64,000 nt of DNA from Sandaracinaceae bacterium (GCA_016712745.1 JADJQN010000015.1:186001-250000); one strand, 5' to 3'; counted from the first letter of the stretch, positions 53,338 to 62,578 are shown. Notes: generated from the sequence alone by a model not told the origin. Program-made: numbers and translations.

Positions 53338-54117
53338 ATGCTTCGCCTTTTCTTGCTCAGCGCTGCTGCGATGACGCTCGCCGCATGCCCCGGCCCGGAC
53401 GATCCGCCGATTGAGCCAACTTACGAGAACATTGAGAATCTCGTTCGCGAATCATGCGCCTTCACCGTGAGCTGTCACGGCGGACTTGGCCGAGGCAAAG
53501 GGCGTTTGAATTTTGCGACGCTGCTTGACGAAGGCACACCAGTCACCACTGTTTTGAACGGCGAACCTTCCTGCGAGTACAACCGCATGCCGCGCGTCGA
53601 CCCTGGGCATCCTGAAAACAGTTGGCTGATGGTCAAGCTCGAGGGGGCGCACTCGGGCTCCCTCCTTAACTTCACGCCGGCTTCGGATTGGGATCCGATG
53701 GTCGATCGAAACACTGACGGAAGCTTTCGAGCATCTACGTGTCCGCTCACCGTCGAAGGCGCACTCTCGTTCGGGGAGATCATGCCCATGGGAGGCCAGC
53801 TCTCGCCCAACCGGCTTCGTGCTTTTCGTGAATGGATTGCGATGGGCGCACCCGGCCCCAGCGACTACGACGCGGGCGCTGAAGATGCAGGCACCGCAGA
53901 TGACGCCGCCATCGTCGACATGAGCGTCATGGACATGAGTGATCTCGACATGAGTGTCATGGACGCGCCCATGAGCACGGACCTTGGCTCTGCCACAGAC
54001 TTGGGCACGTTCACCGACTCGGGCACGTTCACCGACTCGGGCACGTTCACCGACTCAGGCACCGCCACCGACTCGGGCACTGTCACCGACTCAGGCGCCA
54101 GCGCACGTCGCCGCTAA
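53338..54117 (+). CDS. lipoprotein with CX5CH motif and repeated TDSGTF tail
   Basis: 259 residues from the ATG at 53338; lipobox LAACP. ESCAFTVSCHGGLGRGKGRLNF has Cys-x5-Cys-His, like a non-standard c-type haem site seen in some myxobacterial secreted proteins. GEIMPMGGQLSPNRLRAFREWI resembles the C-terminal part of such domains. A 33-residue tail of TDSGTF units is encoded by 18-base repeats. Haem binding is not proven. Confidence 0.65.
   Translation: MLRLFLLSAAAMTLAACPGPDDPPIEPTYENIENLVRESCAFTVSCHGGLGRGKGRLNFATLLDEGTPVTTVLNGEPSCEYNRMPRVDPGHPENSWLMVKLEGAHSGSLLNFTPASDWDPMVDRNTDGSFRASTCPLTVEGALSFGEIMPMGGQLSPNRLRAFREWIAMGAPGPSDYDAGAEDAGTADDAAIVDMSVMDMSDLDMSVMDAPMSTDLGSATDLGTFTDSGTFTDSGTFTDSGTATDSGTVTDSGASARRR
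53998..54096 (+). repeat. 18-bp tandem repeat in lipoprotein tail
   Basis: Five and a half units of 18 bases (first half GACTCGGGC, second half ACGTTCACC) encode DSGTFT. The middle two units are identical; the others differ by a few bases. Expansion or loss would lengthen or shorten the tail in frame. Confidence 0.9.
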
Positions 54118-54121
54118 CTTC

Positions 54122-55186
54122 TCACGCGACTCTCGGCGGTACCTCGCGCAGAACGCGCAGGGCGTTCTCCCGGAGTATCTTGCGCACAACACTCGGTTTT
54201 ACGCCCCGCGCGAGCATCGCGTCTGTCAGATCGGGCAGCTTGTTTACCTCTTCGAGGCCGCGAATCGGTCGGACGAAACCATCCCAATCCGAACCCAGCG
54301 CCGGTGCGTCTTCGCCCGCCACATTCACGATATGCAGAAGGTGATCGACGACGGCATCGAGTCCGTCGCGTCCGAGAAATTCCGGAACGAAGATGACGCC
54401 CGCGATCCCGCCTGTGTTTGCAACGGCGCGCAATTGCTCGTCGTCGATGTTGCGCCAAATATCATGCACGCCCGCGAGACCGGTGTGCGAAACGATCATC
54501 GGCTTTGTCGCGAGCGCGCACGCGTCGAAGAATCCTTTGCGATTGATATGCGCAAGGTCGACGATAACGCCAAGATCCTCGCAAAGCTTGACGGTGTCCT
54601 GTCCAAACTTTGTGAGCCCTTTGCTCTTGTCCGAACCAAGTCCAAGCGCCGGTGCGCCGCACGCGTTCGCACTGAAATGCAAGAGCCCAAGGTAGCGAAC
54701 GCCGCGCCGGGCGAAGTGTTCGAGTGTTTCGAGTTTACCCTCGAGCGAGTGCGCGCCTTCGATGCCGAGAAGTGCTGCAACGGAGCCCTCCCGATGCGCT
54801 CGCTGCACGTCTTCCGCGCTCGTGGCGACGAATAGGCGCTTGTTGCTCGCTTCGGCTGCATCGTAGAGCGCGTCGAGTTGTTTCTCGCAGGTGCGGCTTG
54901 GCTTTCGGTCCATCCCGGGCAGCGCGACAAGGCCGAAGAACATGGCCCCGACGCCACCCTCGTGAAGGCGCGGCACATCGACGTGCCCGCCCAACGCTGC
55001 GCGAGGCAAGGGCGGCGAGTGCCGTTTATTCAGGTCGTAGCCAACGAAGCGATTCCACAAGAGAGGATCGGCATGCATGTCGATCGCCGGCGCTTCTTTG
55101 TGAAGGGCGCGAGCTTCGTCGCTGCCGTGGAGGCGTGGATTCACGCGTGTACGAATGCCCGAGCTTTTGCGCTTGTGCAAGCGCAT
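54122..55186 (-). CDS. membrane dipeptidase family (M19) hydrolase
   Basis: 354 residues from the ATG at 55186. Zinc-site motifs: HxD in IDMHADPLLW, Glu in LLGIEGAHSLEG, His in VDLAHINRKGFFD, His in MIVSHTGLAG, and GSDWDGFVRP. The family (renal-dipeptidase type) cleaves dipeptides including those with D-amino acids. No signal peptide is apparent, so it is probably cytoplasmic here. Divergent from the epimerase gene with only 35 bases between starts. Confidence 0.87.
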   Translation of the reverse strand: MRLHKRKSSGIRTRVNPRLHGSDEARALHKEAPAIDMHADPLLWNRFVGYDLNKRHSPPLPRAALGGHVDVPRLHEGGVGAMFFGLVALPGMDRKPSRTCEKQLDALYDAAEASNKRLFVATSAEDVQRAHREGSVAALLGIEGAHSLEGKLETLEHFARRGVRYLGLLHFSANACGAPALGLGSDKSKGLTKFGQDTVKLCEDLGVIVDLAHINRKGFFDACALATKPMIVSHTGLAGVHDIWRNIDDEQLRAVANTGGIAGVIFVPEFLGRDGLDAVVDHLLHIVNVAGEDAPALGSDWDGFVRPIRGLEEVNKLPDLTDAMLARGVKPSVVRKILRENALRVLREVPPRVA

Positions 55187-55221
55187 TGCGAAAGCCTCGG
55201 CGCGCGTCGATAATCGCTGCA

Positions 55222-56343
55222 ATGAAGAAGGCCAAGGGCGGAAGAGGCGGGAGCGAAGCGCGACCTGGCGCGCGGTTTCGAAAGACCGCGGCAGGCACCA
55301 CGCCCGCGCCCCGCACGCCGCCGCTCGATCCGGCGAGTGCAACAACCGTAATCGGCGCGCCCTCACCGCTGCACGTCCCGCTTCCGCGGAGGGGTCGTCC
55401 GCGCAGCATAATGCCCGCTGACGGAGGGGCGGTGCTTGTGACCGGCATCTGCGGTCGGCTCGGCCGATTGCTCGCTCGCGTCATGCACCGCGATGAGCTC
55501 GTCGTTGGCATCGATCGGCGTCCGTTTGTGGGCAAGCCGAAAGACATCGTTCATCATCAGTTTGATTTGCGCCGAAAGAAGACGCGCGATGTATTTCGCG
55601 CAGGCGGCATTCGCGCCGTCGTGCATCTGGGGGTCATGCACGACCCGCGCGCCAGCGATAAAGAGCATCACAGCTGGAACGTCGTCGGATTTCAAAAGCT
55701 ACTCGAGTACCTGGCGGAGTTCGAGATTGCGAAGCTGGTCGTTCTCTCTAGTGCCAACGTTTATGGCCCGCAGCCTGACAACCCGCAGTTTCTTACAGAA
55801 GAGTCACCGCTGCTCGGCGCGCAAGCCTTCAGCGCGATTCGTGATCTCGTGGAAGTCGATATGCTCGCGCAGAGCTTCTTCTGGCGCACGCCCAAGACCG
55901 AAACTGTGATCTTGCGTCCGTGCCATATCCTCGGGAGCGTACGAAACGCGCCCAGCAATTATCTGCGACTGCCGCGGCCTATGACGTTGATGGGCTTCGA
56001 CCCGATGATTCAAGTCGTTCACGAGAAAGACGTCGTTGAAGCGATACGCTTGTGCTTGAAGCCGGGCGTGCGCGGCATTTTCAATCTTCGTGGGCCCGGC
56101 GAATTGCCGCTGTCTCGCGTGTTTCGCATGCTGGGGCGTCGTCCGATCCCCGTTCCCTCTTCGCTCGCCGTGCCTGCGCTCTCACGGATGTGGCGCTTTC
56201 GCATGACGTCGTTTCCGACACCGGAACTCGACCACATCCGCTACGTCTGCATGGTCGACGATGCACGTGCGCGCGAAGTACTGGGCTACGCTCCGATGCG
56301 TGGCATTGAAGAAACCGTCTTCTCGGTGGATGCCGATCGCTAA
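55222..56343 (+). CDS. NAD-dependent epimerase/dehydratase
   Basis: 373 residues from the ATG at 55222; an inner ATG at 55411 would drop the basic, low-complexity 63-residue leader. Rossmann fold: VLVTGICGRLGRLLAR, VVGIDRRPF, VVLSSANVYGP, with SAIRDLVE in place of the usual YxxxK helix. The catalytic Tyr/Lys pair is not clear, so it may bind NAD without standard activity. The C-terminal part has NLRGPGELPLSRVFRMLGRRPIPVP. Confidence 0.7.
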   Translation: MKKAKGGRGGSEARPGARFRKTAAGTTPAPRTPPLDPASATTVIGAPSPLHVPLPRRGRPRSIMPADGGAVLVTGICGRLGRLLARVMHRDELVVGIDRRPFVGKPKDIVHHQFDLRRKKTRDVFRAGGIRAVVHLGVMHDPRASDKEHHSWNVVGFQKLLEYLAEFEIAKLVVLSSANVYGPQPDNPQFLTEESPLLGAQAFSAIRDLVEVDMLAQSFFWRTPKTETVILRPCHILGSVRNAPSNYLRLPRPMTLMGFDPMIQVVHEKDVVEAIRLCLKPGVRGIFNLRGPGELPLSRVFRMLGRRPIPVPSSLAVPALSRMWRFRMTSFPTPELDHIRYVCMVDDARAREVLGYAPMRGIEETVFSVDADR

Positions 56344-56540
56344 ATGACCGGTTTGGTGCTTGCCGCATTTCGCGCGCACACGAAAACATACGCCCCTACG
56401 ACGACCAGTCCGAATGCGACGCTGGGTTCAAATTCCCAAACTTCGTTCGCGGAAATTGCGATACCTACGCGCAGCACTCCAACTGCGATAAGCAGCAGGC
56501 CAAGGACGATGTCTTCGACGTTTCGACGCGCGTGATTCAT
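56340..56540 (-). CDS. small two-helix membrane protein
   Basis: 66 residues with two hydrophobic segments (IVLGLLLIAVGVLRVGIAIS and SVAFGLVVVGAYVFVC). Its stop overlaps the epimerase stop by 4 bases. No family recognised. Confidence 0.5.
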   Translation of the reverse strand: MNHARRNVEDIVLGLLLIAVGVLRVGIAISANEVWEFEPSVAFGLVVVGAYVFVCARNAASTKPVI

Positions 56541-56700
56541 GTGCCTTCGCTTTCCAGAATCGCTCTGTAGCTACCACACTTCACAGATTGCGTCGTTCGA
56601 AGTCAGGCACCGATCAAGAATGAGCGCCCACGCATCAGGATGGCGTTAAGATCGCGATCAGGGCCTAGACGAGGCGTGGGGAAGGGCACAACTTGCGCGC

Positions 56701-57876
56701 ATGAAGACAACACTCCGCCTCGCTCTCGTCACGAGCTTCATTTCTCTCTCCGTTGGAAGCGCGTCCGCGCAGTCTGCGCCGGATGCCGCTGAAACACCGC
56801 CGCCGTTCACGCTTTCGGGGTATGCCGAGGCGTACTACAGCTACAACTTCAATCAGCCAAGCAACGGCATCACCGCGTTTCGTGGTTTTGATTCGCGACA
56901 CAACTCCTTCGCGATCAGCAACGTCGCGCTTGATGCGCAGTGGGACGCGCACAACGTAGTCGGCCGCGTCATGCTGCAAGTGGGGCAAACGCCGAGCACG
57001 TACTACCTTGGCGAAACCAGTATCGTCGGCGGTGGTGGCGTCGCCGGTGGGGACGCATCTCTGTGGAAGTACATCCAGCAGGCGTACGCAGGATACCGCT
57101 TCGGAACGGAGCACCCCTTGCTCGTGAGCGGCGGCTTGTTTCTCTCTCCGATCGGACCGGAAAGCATCCCGGTTCGCGATAGTTGGAACTGGTCGCGATC
57201 CAACCTCTTCTTTGGTTTGCCGTTTTACCACGTCGGCGCGCGCGCGGCCTTGAACATCACGGACGAGTGGGTGGCAACGCTGGGCGTCTACAACGGCTGG
57301 AATAGCGCGCTCGACAACAATCCGCAGAAATCGATTCAGGCTCAGCTCACCTACAACCGTCCCGATCACTTGTCGGTCAGCATGCTGTACATGGGCGGCA
57401 CAGAACGCAATGCAGGCGCCGCTGAGGGCAAGCCCTGGCGTCATCTCTTCGATGCGTACGCATTGTGGACAGTCAATACGCGTCTCTCCCTGATGCTGCA
57501 TGGTGACGTGGGCTTTGAGCCGAACACGTTCGGCACGAGCTCGTGGGCGGCGGCCGCCGCGTACGCGCGCGTGAAGCTCGTTGACGGACTCTTCGTCGCC
57601 GCGCGCGCGGATGTCTTCTACGAGCACCTCGCCGCGAATGCGTCGGGGTCTGCGAGTCCCATTTTCTTCCCCGCCTCGTGGGTTTCCTCGGGAACGCTCA
57701 CTCTTGAAGCGCGACCTGCGGATCATGTCTCGTTCCGCTTGGAGTTTCGACATGACCAGGCGGCGAGCCAGATCTACTACGGTGGCGATGTGTCGGGAGA
57801 TGGGACGTCGATGCCGTTTCTTGCAAACAGCCGCGCGCAAAACACGCTCACGTTAGGCGCAACGGCTTGGTTCTAG
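56701..57876 (+). CDS. outer-membrane beta-barrel (BBP2-like porin) upstream of kdp
   Basis: 391 residues. Sec signal ending at ASAQS. The chain has regular amphipathic strands: GYAEAYYSYNFNQP, VVGRVMLQVGQTP, LLVSGGLFLSPIGPESIP, HVGARAALNITDEWVATLG, and ends in Trp-Phe (TLTLGATAWF), typical for BAM recognition. It resembles the beta-barrel porin-2 family found in several phyla. Immediately upstream of the kdp genes, it may pass cations across the outer membrane for KdpFABC; that is inference from position. Confidence 0.75.
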   Translation: MKTTLRLALVTSFISLSVGSASAQSAPDAAETPPPFTLSGYAEAYYSYNFNQPSNGITAFRGFDSRHNSFAISNVALDAQWDAHNVVGRVMLQVGQTPSTYYLGETSIVGGGGVAGGDASLWKYIQQAYAGYRFGTEHPLLVSGGLFLSPIGPESIPVRDSWNWSRSNLFFGLPFYHVGARAALNITDEWVATLGVYNGWNSALDNNPQKSIQAQLTYNRPDHLSVSMLYMGGTERNAGAAEGKPWRHLFDAYALWTVNTRLSLMLHGDVGFEPNTFGTSSWAAAAAYARVKLVDGLFVAARADVFYEHLAANASGSASPIFFPASWVSSGTLTLEARPADHVSFRLEFRHDQAASQIYYGGDVSGDGTSMPFLANSRAQNTLTLGATAWF

Positions 57877-57885
57877 TCCACGTTC

Positions 57886-57931
57886 GGCAGAGCCAAGACT
57901 GCGCGTCTTAACGCTTTCTTGATGCTCTGCC
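57886..57931. promoter_or_regulatory. nested inverted repeat between porin and kdp genes
   Basis: An outer 8-bp perfect inverted repeat (GGCAGAGC at 57886-57893 and GCTCTGCC at 57924-57931) encloses a 5-bp hairpin (AAGAC at 57895-57899 and GTCTT at 57905-57909). No T-run follows, so it is not a typical terminator. A TTGATG and a TATACA spaced 15 bases apart overlap its 3' arm, so it could instead be a regulatory site for the kdp transcript. Confidence 0.4.
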
Positions 57932-58016
57932 ACGACGCCTATACATCGCTTTGATTCGCGCGCCAGTACATTTGACGCGCACAGAAGACCCGTTCGCAAC
58001 TCAAGGGAAGCCCGAC

Positions 58017-58097
58017 ATGGATGCGTTGCTGCTCGCGATTGGATTGTCGTTTTTCGCACTCACGTGGGGCTTTGTGAAGCTCTGCGAGAAGCTCTGA
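58017..58097 (+). CDS. 26-residue membrane micro-protein upstream of kdpF
   Basis: One hydrophobic helix followed by a charged end (MDALLLAIG, then FFALTWGFVKLCEKL). It starts at ATG 58017 with GGGAAG at 58004-58009. Micro-genes of this kind occur just before kdpF in several bacteria; it could stabilise the complex like KdpF, but no function is known. Confidence 0.7.
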   Translation: MDALLLAIGLSFFALTWGFVKLCEKL

Positions 58098-58104
58098 GGT
58101 CGCT

Positions 58105-58197
58105 ATGTCTTGGCTCAATGTCATAGGCGGCGCGTTGGCCGCTCTTCTATTTGTTTACCTCTTCGTGGCTCTGCTCTTGCCTGAGAAATTGTCATGA
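58105..58197 (+). CDS. kdpF: KdpF-like small subunit
   Basis: 30 residues: one helix (GGALAALLFVYLFVALLLPE) ending in LPEKLS, which matches KdpF peptides. KdpF stabilises the KdpABC potassium pump lipid interface in E. coli. Its stop overlaps the kdpA start by 4 bases. Confidence 0.85.
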   Translation: MSWLNVIGGALAALLFVYLFVALLLPEKLS

Positions 58198-59900
58198 CTG
58201 GCAACTCCATTTTGCAATGCCTTCTGTTCTTCGGAACGGTGACCCTGCTCGGCGTCCCGCTCGGCCGCTACATGGCACGGGTCTACGAAGGCAAGGCCGC
58301 GATCGCCGGCAAGGTTCTCGGTCCAATTGAGCGTGTGCTCTATCGCTTGAGTGGGATCGACAGCAAAGAAAACATGTCGTGGCAGCGCTATGCGGCGTCG
58401 CTGCTTGTCTTCAACGCCATCGGTTTTGTCATTGTCTATGGCCTGCAGCGAGTGCAGGGGCACTTGCCGCTAAATCCTGCAGCTCTTGGCGCGGTCTCGC
58501 CTGAAGTCTCATTCAACACCGCGATATCGTTCGCGACTAATACAAACTGGCAGGCCTACGGTGGCGAGTCGACCATGAGTTATCTGACGCAGATGCTCGC
58601 GTTGACCGTGCAGAACTTTCTTTCTGCCGCAACCGGCATGGCTGTGCTCGTCGCCCTTGTGCGCGGCTTCACGCAGAAGAGCGCCGCAGGCCTGGGAAGC
58701 TTCTGGGTCGATATGGTGCGCAGCACGATTTACGTGCTCCTTCCTCTATCGTTCATCGTCGCGTTGGTGTTGGTGTCGCAAGGTGTTGTTCAGACTTTCG
58801 ATGCCTATGTGCATGTCGGCGAAACGTGGATCGCGCGCGGCCCTGCCGCGTCGCAAATCGCCATCAAACAGCTCGGCACCAATGGCGGCGGATTCTTCAA
58901 CGTCAACTCCGCGCACCCGTTTGAGAATCCGACTCCGTTCGCCAACTTTGTCGAAGTTGTGGCGATCATTCTCATTCCGGCCGCGCTGTGCTTCACGTTC
59001 GGCGACCTGATCAAGCAACGGCGCCAAGGCTGGGCCCTCTTCGCCGCGATGATGCTCGTACTCGTACCGCTCACCTTCGCCACCATGGCTGCAGAGGCTG
59101 CGGGAAATCCTGCGTTGCACGGATTGGGCATCGACGACTCGGCAAGCGCGACCTCCACGGGCGGAAATATGGAAGGCAAGGAGGTTCGCTTCGGCACGGC
59201 GAATTCCGCGATCTGGGCGGCCACGACCACCGCAGCCTCCAACGGATCCGTCAATTCCATGCACGACAGCTACACGCCACTCGGGGGACTCGTGCCCCTT
59301 GTGCTGATGCAGTTCGGTGAGATCATTTTCGGAGGCGTGGGCTCGGGCCTGTACGGGTTGATCATTTACGCCATCATCGCGGTGTTCATTGCAGGCCTGA
59401 TGGTAGGCCGAACTCCGGAGTATCTAGGAAAGAAGATCGAAGCGTTCGAGATGAAGATGGCGTCGTTGGTCATCCTTCTGCCGGCTGCCTGCGTGCTCGT
59501 CGGAACTGCCATCGCGAGCGCTGTGCCAGCGGGAACCACGCCTGTCTTCAACCCGGGCGCTCACGGCTTCAGCGAGATCCTCTACTCGTTTACGTCGGCG
59601 TCGAACAACAACGGCTCAGCCTTCGGCGGTATTACGGTCAACGGGATGTTCTACGCGGTTGCGCACGGCATCGCGATGTTGATCGGACGCTACTGGGTGA
59701 TTGTTCCGGTGCTCGCTATCGCGGGCTCGCTTTCGCGCAAAAAAGAAATTCCTTCCACGGTTGGAACGCTTCCAACTCACACACCTCTTTTCGTCGCGCT
59801 TCTCGTCGGGACCATCCTGCTCGTAGGCGCACTTACGTTCATTCCGGCCGATGCGCTCGGCCCCATCGTCGAACAACTTACGCTCGCTGCCGAGCATTGA
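58194..59900 (+). CDS. kdpA: potassium-transporting ATPase subunit KdpA
   Basis: 568 residues, about ten membrane helices. Four selectivity-filter-like loops are visible: TNTNWQAYGGEST, GTNGGGFF, FGEIIFGGVGSG, NNNGSAFGG. KdpA is the channel-like subunit that selects K+ in the KdpFABC complex. ATG overlaps the kdpF stop; kdpB begins 10 bases after its stop. Confidence 0.98.
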   Translation: MTGNSILQCLLFFGTVTLLGVPLGRYMARVYEGKAAIAGKVLGPIERVLYRLSGIDSKENMSWQRYAASLLVFNAIGFVIVYGLQRVQGHLPLNPAALGAVSPEVSFNTAISFATNTNWQAYGGESTMSYLTQMLALTVQNFLSAATGMAVLVALVRGFTQKSAAGLGSFWVDMVRSTIYVLLPLSFIVALVLVSQGVVQTFDAYVHVGETWIARGPAASQIAIKQLGTNGGGFFNVNSAHPFENPTPFANFVEVVAIILIPAALCFTFGDLIKQRRQGWALFAAMMLVLVPLTFATMAAEAAGNPALHGLGIDDSASATSTGGNMEGKEVRFGTANSAIWAATTTAASNGSVNSMHDSYTPLGGLVPLVLMQFGEIIFGGVGSGLYGLIIYAIIAVFIAGLMVGRTPEYLGKKIEAFEMKMASLVILLPAACVLVGTAIASAVPAGTTPVFNPGAHGFSEILYSFTSASNNNGSAFGGITVNGMFYAVAHGIAMLIGRYWVIVPVLAIAGSLSRKKEIPSTVGTLPTHTPLFVALLVGTILLVGALTFIPADALGPIVEQLTLAAEH

Positions 59901-59910
59901 GGGATTTGTC

Positions 59911-61983
59911 ATGACTCAGGTGGCCAAACGTCCTCTATTTGAACGCGCGATTGTCATGCGAGCGTTGGGTGATGCTTTCATCAAGCTCGACCCGCGCCGC
60001 ATGGTGCGCAATCCCGTCATGTTCGTGGTCGAAGTCGGAAGCGCCTTCACGACGATCATCGCGATTCATGCTCTTGTGACAGGGCAGTCGGACACACCGT
60101 GGGGCTTCGCCCTCGCAGTGTCCGTTTGGCTTTGGTTCACGGTACTCTTCGCGAACTTCGCCGAAGCAATGGCGGAAGGCCGGGGCAAGGCGCAAGCGGA
60201 CACGCTTCGCAAGGCCCGTAAGGATGTAGAAGCGACACGCCTCAGCGACACCGCGCGCGACTCTGCGCGCGAACAAGTAGCAGCCAGTGCTTTGCGCAAG
60301 GGCGACATCGTCTACGTGGAGGCAGGCAAGCTCATCCCGGGCGACGGCGAGATCATCGAAGGCGTTGCATCCGTCGATGAAAGCGCAATCACCGGCGAGA
60401 GTGCGCCGGTCATCCGCGAAGGTGGCGGTGACCGAAGTGCCGTCACGGGTGGAACTCGCGTGCTCTCCGACTGGCTTGTCGTGCGGATCTCGGCGAACCC
60501 TGGCGAGACCTTTCTCGATCGCATGATCGCGATGGTTGAAGGCGCCAAGCGTCAAAAGACGCCAAACGAAATCGCGCTCGATATCCTGTTGGCGGGCCTC
60601 ACGATTGTCTTCTTGCTGGCGACAGTGACCCTGCTTCCGTACTCGCGTTACGCGGTTTCGGTCTCGGGGCAGGGCACTCCCGTGACCATGACGGTTCTCG
60701 TCGCTCTTCTCGTCTGCCTCATCCCGACAACCATCGGTGGTCTCCTCTCGGCGATCGGTATTGCAGGTATGGATCGGATGATTCAGGCCAACGTGATTGC
60801 GACCTCCGGACGCGCGGTGGAGGCCGCAGGCGACGTCGACATCCTACTGCTCGACAAGACCGGGACGATTACGCTTGGCAATCGTCAAGCGACTGCCTTC
60901 TTGCCCGCGCCTGGCGTAACTGAACGCGAGCTCGCTGACGCAGCCCAGCTTTCCTCGCTCGCCGACGAGACGCCCGAGGGGCGAAGCATCGTCGTGCTCG
61001 CCAAAGAGAAATTCGATATTCGTGCGCGCGACATCGCGCAGCTCAAGGCCACCTTCGTTCCTTTCGCAGCGCAGACGCGCATGAGCGGTGTGGACCTCGA
61101 CGGTCAGCAAATTCGCAAAGGTGCAGCGGACGCCGTGGAGCGATTTGTAAAAGAGCAGGGTGGCGTCGTCGACATCGCGATGCGTGCAATCGTGGAAGAC
61201 ATTGCGAAGCGTGGTTCAACACCGCTCGTGGTTGCGAATGGAAAACGCGTGCTTGGCGTCGTGCAACTCAAGGACATCGTGAAGGGCGGCATTCGCGAGC
61301 GCTTCCTCGAAATGCGTCGCATCGGCATTCGCACCATCATGATCACGGGCGACAACCCTTTGACCGCGGCGGCGATTGCGGCTGAGGCAGGCGTTGACGA
61401 CTTTCTCGCCGAAGCAACGCCCGAGATGAAGCTCGCGAAGATTCGCGAGTACCAAGCGCAAGGGCACTTGGTCGCGATGACCGGTGACGGCACGAACGAT
61501 GCGCCGGCGCTTGCTCAGGCTGACGTTGCGGTCGCTATGAACTCCGGTACGCAAGCCGCAAAAGAGGCGGGCAATATGGTGGATCTCGATTCGAACCCCA
61601 CCAAGCTTCTGACCATCGTCGAGATTGGCAAGCAGATGCTTATGACACGCGGCTCACTGACGACGTTTAGTATCGCCAACGACGTCGCCAAGTACTTTGC
61701 GATTATTCCGGCGGCGTTCGCCTCAACCTACCCAGTGCTTGGCGCGCTCAACATCATGCGCCTGCACTCACCGACGAGCGCCGTGATGTCAGCGGTTATT
61801 TTCAATGCGCTCATCATCGTCGCGCTCATTCCGCTCGCGTTGCGCGGCGTGGCCTACCGAGCGGCCGCCGCTCCTCAGCTGCTACAGCGCAACTTGCTCA
61901 TCTACGGCTTGGGCGGTGTGGTGCTCCCGTTTCCGTGCATCAAGCTCATCGATTTGTCGCTCGTCGCCATGCACTTGGCCTGA
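59911..61983 (+). CDS. kdpB: potassium-transporting ATPase subunit KdpB
   Basis: 690 residues from the ATG at 59911. P-type ATPase signatures: DKTGTITLG (phosphorylated Asp), SAITGESAPV (actuator), MITGDNPLTAAAIA and VAMTGDGTNDAPALAQADVAVAM (hinge), plus ANDVAKYFAIIPA in the last helices. It couples ATP hydrolysis to K+ uptake. Normal length. Confidence 0.98.
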   Translation: MTQVAKRPLFERAIVMRALGDAFIKLDPRRMVRNPVMFVVEVGSAFTTIIAIHALVTGQSDTPWGFALAVSVWLWFTVLFANFAEAMAEGRGKAQADTLRKARKDVEATRLSDTARDSAREQVAASALRKGDIVYVEAGKLIPGDGEIIEGVASVDESAITGESAPVIREGGGDRSAVTGGTRVLSDWLVVRISANPGETFLDRMIAMVEGAKRQKTPNEIALDILLAGLTIVFLLATVTLLPYSRYAVSVSGQGTPVTMTVLVALLVCLIPTTIGGLLSAIGIAGMDRMIQANVIATSGRAVEAAGDVDILLLDKTGTITLGNRQATAFLPAPGVTERELADAAQLSSLADETPEGRSIVVLAKEKFDIRARDIAQLKATFVPFAAQTRMSGVDLDGQQIRKGAADAVERFVKEQGGVVDIAMRAIVEDIAKRGSTPLVVANGKRVLGVVQLKDIVKGGIRERFLEMRRIGIRTIMITGDNPLTAAAIAAEAGVDDFLAEATPEMKLAKIREYQAQGHLVAMTGDGTNDAPALAQADVAVAMNSGTQAAKEAGNMVDLDSNPTKLLTIVEIGKQMLMTRGSLTTFSIANDVAKYFAIIPAAFASTYPVLGALNIMRLHSPTSAVMSAVIFNALIIVALIPLALRGVAYRAAAAPQLLQRNLLIYGLGGVVLPFPCIKLIDLSLVAMHLA

Positions 61984-61995
61984 AAGAGAGTCGTC

Positions 61996-62568
61996 ATGCG
62001 GATGCTTCGTCAATCACTCGTCCTCGTTCTCTTGCTCACGGTGCTAACCGGCGTAGTCTTCCCCGCGGCGGTTACTGCGCTGGCATCTTTGGCGTTCCGC
62101 TCCAACGCTCAAGGCAGTCTTGTCTATGAAGGCGGCCACGTCGTCGGATCATCGCTCATCGGGCAAGCCTTCGGGGGGCCTGCTGAGTTTTGGAGTCGTC
62201 CTTCCGCAACGGGACCTGCCCCCTACAATGCCGCAGCCTCGTCAGGGTCAAACCTCGGTCCGTCCAATCCCGCCCTTGTGACAGCGGTGCAAGAGCGCGT
62301 GGCAGCTCTTCACGCGGCTGATCCGGGTTACAACGCGCCGATCCCGATTGATCTGGTGACGGCGTCTGGGAGCGGGCTTGACCCGCACATCTCGCCGGCT
62401 GCGGCTCTCTACCAGGTTCATCGCGTGGCTCGTGAGACGGGGCTCAGTGAGGCGCGCGTGCGAAGTGTTGTCGCGGAGTTTACGGAGGGTCGCACGCTTG
62501 GATTGCTCGGAGAAGCGCGCGTGAATGTTCTGCTGCTAAATCGAGCGTTGCGCGCGCTGAGAGAGTAG
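61996..62568 (+). CDS. kdpC: potassium-transporting ATPase subunit KdpC
   Basis: 190 residues: one N-terminal membrane helix, then FGGPAEFWSRPSATGPAPYNAAASSGSNLGPSNPAL and SGSGLDPHISPAAALYQVHRVA, the conserved core of KdpC. It stabilises the complex. Start is 12 bases after the kdpB stop and kdpD follows within 10 bases. Confidence 0.97.
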   Translation: MRMLRQSLVLVLLLTVLTGVVFPAAVTALASLAFRSNAQGSLVYEGGHVVGSSLIGQAFGGPAEFWSRPSATGPAPYNAAASSGSNLGPSNPALVTAVQERVAALHAADPGYNAPIPIDLVTASGSGLDPHISPAAALYQVHRVARETGLSEARVRSVVAEFTEGRTLGLLGEARVNVLLLNRALRALRE

Positions 62569-62578
62569 GCTCGTGACT

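Noticed and set aside
57877..58016. Riboswitch (ydaO/c-di-AMP type) before kdp
   Set aside because: The leader is only about 140 bases and no conserved ydaO core could be recognised; only a simple nested inverted repeat is seen.
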